The notes under the pieces are model-generated. The model was not told the origin of the DNA. It did not search any database and saw only the letters and a program-made list of their open reading frames with translations. A DNA stretch of 6,653 nt, from the NCBI GenBank assembly GCA_031260365.1, contig JAIRJY010000055.1, positions 1-6,653 on the forward strand. The letters run 5' to 3'. Below are positions 5,446 through 6,653 of the stretch, one piece after another (positions within the stretch are counted from its first letter, which is position 1; every line of letters starts with the position of its first letter). A program made the position numbers and the translations under genes. This DNA is from Nitrososphaerota archaeon (lineage in GTDB: Archaea > Thermoproteota > Bathyarchaeia > Bathyarchaeales > Bathycorpusculaceae).

Positions 5446-6288
5446 CTATGTAGGTGTGCTAATGCGGTATAATGTTCCGTTTGGATGGAAAAATGCGTTG
5501 AAAGCAAAAAGACTGTTTTGTTCATCTTTATGTAGACCTGTTATTTGTAACTGCGCTTCAGGGTAGGACGGCTGAAATGAGAAGAGGGTTATTGTAAGTT
5601 CATTTACTTCTAAATCTATTCCAGTTCTGTTTTGATAAGCTTCTACGGCTCTATCGTAATACCACTGAAGACCTAAAGTATCAATTTGTTTAAGAACTGC
5701 CTCTTGTGTTTGACTTCGAGCAAACCTTGACATGGACATCATGTCATTTGATGGACCACCACTTACATAGTAAGGACCACCACGATATGCGTGAAAGCTT
5801 AAAAAAACAGATGGTTCTTGATAAAACACTACGCGAATACCTCCACCATTTCCCATTGTGGATAACCCTATTGAATCAATTATGATTTCATTTGGATATT
5901 CTAACATGAGCAGTTTAAATGCATGCGTATTTTTAACGTCCTGCACTAGTTCAGTTAAAGAGACATTTAATATATTTGGATATGAAAGTGTAACACCCGG
6001 TTGTGAATCGAAAGTTGGGGGATAACTAGTAGAGTGCCGAAACAGGTATCCTTCAAATGCTGAGAAGCTTAACGCAAAAATCAGTACGCCCACAACTACA
6101 TACTTAAACACTCGACGAAGCAAACCACGTGATACAAACCAGACAACACTACTAACCCCGATTAAGCTAAGTGTGGCTATTTTTATCCAAGAACCATTAC
6201 GATACATTAACACCATAAAGAAACTCGCTACAATCGCTATGGATATAAACAAGTTTTTAATGGTTACATATCTGTTACTTGACACCAT
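5446..6288 (-). CDS. Hypothetical membrane protein with three N-terminal helices and an exported domain
   Basis: I do not recognise a family. The 280-residue protein has three hydrophobic segments at about 12-28, 34-52 and 61-80. The basic loop RGLLRRVFK between the second and third predicts that the N-terminus is inside and residues 81-280 are outside. The exported part is mixed alpha/beta in appearance, with IIIDSIGLSTMGNGGGIRVVFY (glycine-rich turn at 146-150), a GGPYYVSGGP stretch (170-179), a helix around 185-222 and closing strands (TITLFSF, AQLQITGL). Possible N-glycosylation sequons are Asn31, Asn109, Asn220 and Asn270. No catalytic motif is evident. The start is ATG 6288; there is no ribosome site, but a TATA-like TTTATA on the minus strand at 6323-6318 fits a near-leaderless mRNA. 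The gene sits between the two copies of the 39-base repeat. Confidence 0.8.
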   Translation of the reverse strand: MVSSNRYVTIKNLFISIAIVASFFMVLMYRNGSWIKIATLSLIGVSSVVWFVSRGLLRRVFKYVVVGVLIFALSFSAFEGYLFRHSTSYPPTFDSQPGVTLSYPNILNVSLTELVQDVKNTHAFKLLMLEYPNEIIIDSIGLSTMGNGGGIRVVFYQEPSVFLSFHAYRGGPYYVSGGPSNDMMSMSRFARSQTQEAVLKQIDTLGLQWYYDRAVEAYQNRTGIDLEVNELTITLFSFQPSYPEAQLQITGLHKDEQNSLFAFNAFFHPNGTLYRISTPT

Positions 6289-6317
6289 TATAGTTCAATT
6301 TACTAGTGTTATTAGAG

Positions 6318-6323
6318 TATAAA
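6318..6323 (-). promoter_or_regulatory. TATA-like element for the gene starting at 6288
   Basis: The minus strand reads AATTTATAC here, about 30-35 bases upstream of ATG 6288, predicting transcription from just before the ATG. The gene lacks a Shine-Dalgarno motif, which agrees with a leaderless or very short leader. Confidence 0.4.
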
Positions 6324-6392
6324 TTAGTTTGTAACTACAATGTGAACTAAATTAGCGCAAATAAACAAACAGTCAAATTCTACCGCCAAATG

Positions 6393-6431
6393 TATTCTTA
6401 AACTGTGAAAACTGGTCATAAGCTTAAATTT
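6393..6431 (+). repeat. 39-base direct repeat, copy B
   Basis: Same orientation as copy A, offset by 1255 bases, with five mismatches (for example A5143/T6398, A5160/G6415, T5162/C6417, T5167/G6422, C5174/T6429). This copy lies directly upstream of the trmI-like gene and ends within its TATA-like CTTAAATTTA (6423-6432), so at least this copy sits in a promoter. Confidence 0.7.
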
Positions 6432-6432
6432 A
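6423..6432 (+). promoter_or_regulatory. TATA-box candidate for the trmI-like gene
   Basis: CTTAAATTTA lies 43-52 bases before the TTG start, predicting transcription near 6453-6458 and a leader of about 20 bases that contains the AGAGG ribosome site. The upstream AAACTG pair of the repeat lies where an activator or BRE-adjacent factor could bind; this is inference. Confidence 0.4.
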
Positions 6433-6461
6433 GGGAATTAATATTTTGCTTGCAAACCTAA

Positions 6462-6466
6462 AGAGG
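6462..6466 (+). promoter_or_regulatory. Shine-Dalgarno site deciding the TTG start
   Basis: AGAGG ends 8 bases before TTG 6475, good spacing. An ATG at 6471 is only 4 bases away and out of frame, reading Met-Phe-Gly then TAA. The site therefore supports TTG 6475 as the real start. Confidence 0.55.
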
Positions 6467-6474
6467 AAATATGT

Positions 6475-6653
6475 TTGGTTAACGAAAAAATTCAAGCCGG
6501 CGATTATGCGTTAATATATCTTGATGCTCGTCGGACGTATATGTTGAAAGTTGAGGCGGGGCAGACGTTTCATACTCATAAAGGTTTTATCAAGTTTGAT
6601 GAGTTGATTGGTAAAGAGTTTGGAGAACCAATTAAAAGCAGTTTAGGGGTAAT
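6475..6653 (+). CDS. trmI: tRNA (adenine-N1)-methyltransferase, TrmI type, N-terminal part (3' end outside window)
   Basis: Only the first 59 residues are present, which form the small N-terminal beta-domain of archaeal TrmI. In the family this enzyme uses S-adenosylmethionine to methylate N1 of A58 (and A57 in some archaea) in the tRNA T-loop. The stretch IQAGDYALIYLDARRTYML resembles the family's opening with its 'EGDxVxLxDxRxxxYL' pattern. The later FHTHKGFIKFDELIG and EFGEPIKSSLG match the conserved 'FHTxxGxIxxxxLIGxxFGexIxSxxG' block that precedes the catalytic Rossmann domain. The start is TTG 6475 because the frame is closed by TAA at 6439-6441, there is no in-frame ATG or GTG before the conserved region, and an AGAGG site is correctly placed. 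The methyltransferase motifs lie beyond the window, so the assignment rests on the N-domain. Confidence 0.85.
   Translation, partial: MVNEKIQAGDYALIYLDARRTYMLKVEAGQTFHTHKGFIKFDELIGKEFGEPIKSSLGV

Noticed and set aside
5446..6288. Transposase or integrase cargo between the direct repeats
   Set aside because: The encoded protein has membrane helices and no DDE, HUH or tyrosine recombinase motifs, and no terminal inverted repeats were seen.
5138..6431. CRISPR array
   Set aside because: Only two copies, 1255 bases apart with a gene between them; no regular spacers and no cas genes.

Overview
The window looks archaeal, from an AT-rich genome. The pointers are a DUF996-type membrane protein, the N-terminus of an archaeal TrmI-type tRNA m1A methyltransferase, TATA-box-like elements 25-35 bases upstream of several starts, and a mix of leaderless-looking starts and GGAGG-type ribosome sites. 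The style of the secreted and membrane proteins suggests a Bathyarchaeia-like (TACK-related) lineage, but that is a guess.

Layout. Positions 1-201 hold the 3' end of a plus-strand gene with a cysteine-rich zinc-ribbon tail. Positions 384-2952 hold a minus-strand, tightly packed operon for a metal-uptake ABC transporter of the ZnuABC/ABC-3 class: solute-binding protein, then ATPase, then permease. Divergent from it, at 3076-3471, is a NikR-type ribbon-helix-helix regulator with all four expected nickel ligands. The 123-base gap between them is crowded with TTATTAA/TTAATAA repeats that could be operators. A DUF996 membrane protein (3530-4186, plus) follows. It converges on a secreted kelch-repeat protein (minus) whose 3' end appears truncated by a frameshift.

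Positions 4961-5445 contain no intact annotated gene, but they do contain a likely frameshifted small reading frame on the minus strand (about 5161-5360) and one copy of a 39-base repeat. The second copy lies at 6393-6431, on the other side of a three-helix membrane protein of unknown function (5446-6288, minus). The window ends inside the trmI-like gene (from 6475, plus), which appears to start at TTG.

How the parts work together: the transporter genes and the NikR-like regulator form a plausible metal-homeostasis module. The binding protein captures Zn or possibly Ni outside the membrane, the permease and ATPase import it, and the regulator senses metal and represses from the shared intergenic region. 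The other genes are unrelated neighbours. I did not find strong evidence for a wholly new system. The most unusual points are the pairing of a NikR-type sensor with a zinc-type transporter, and the 39-base direct repeats flanking a segment with a decayed frame.
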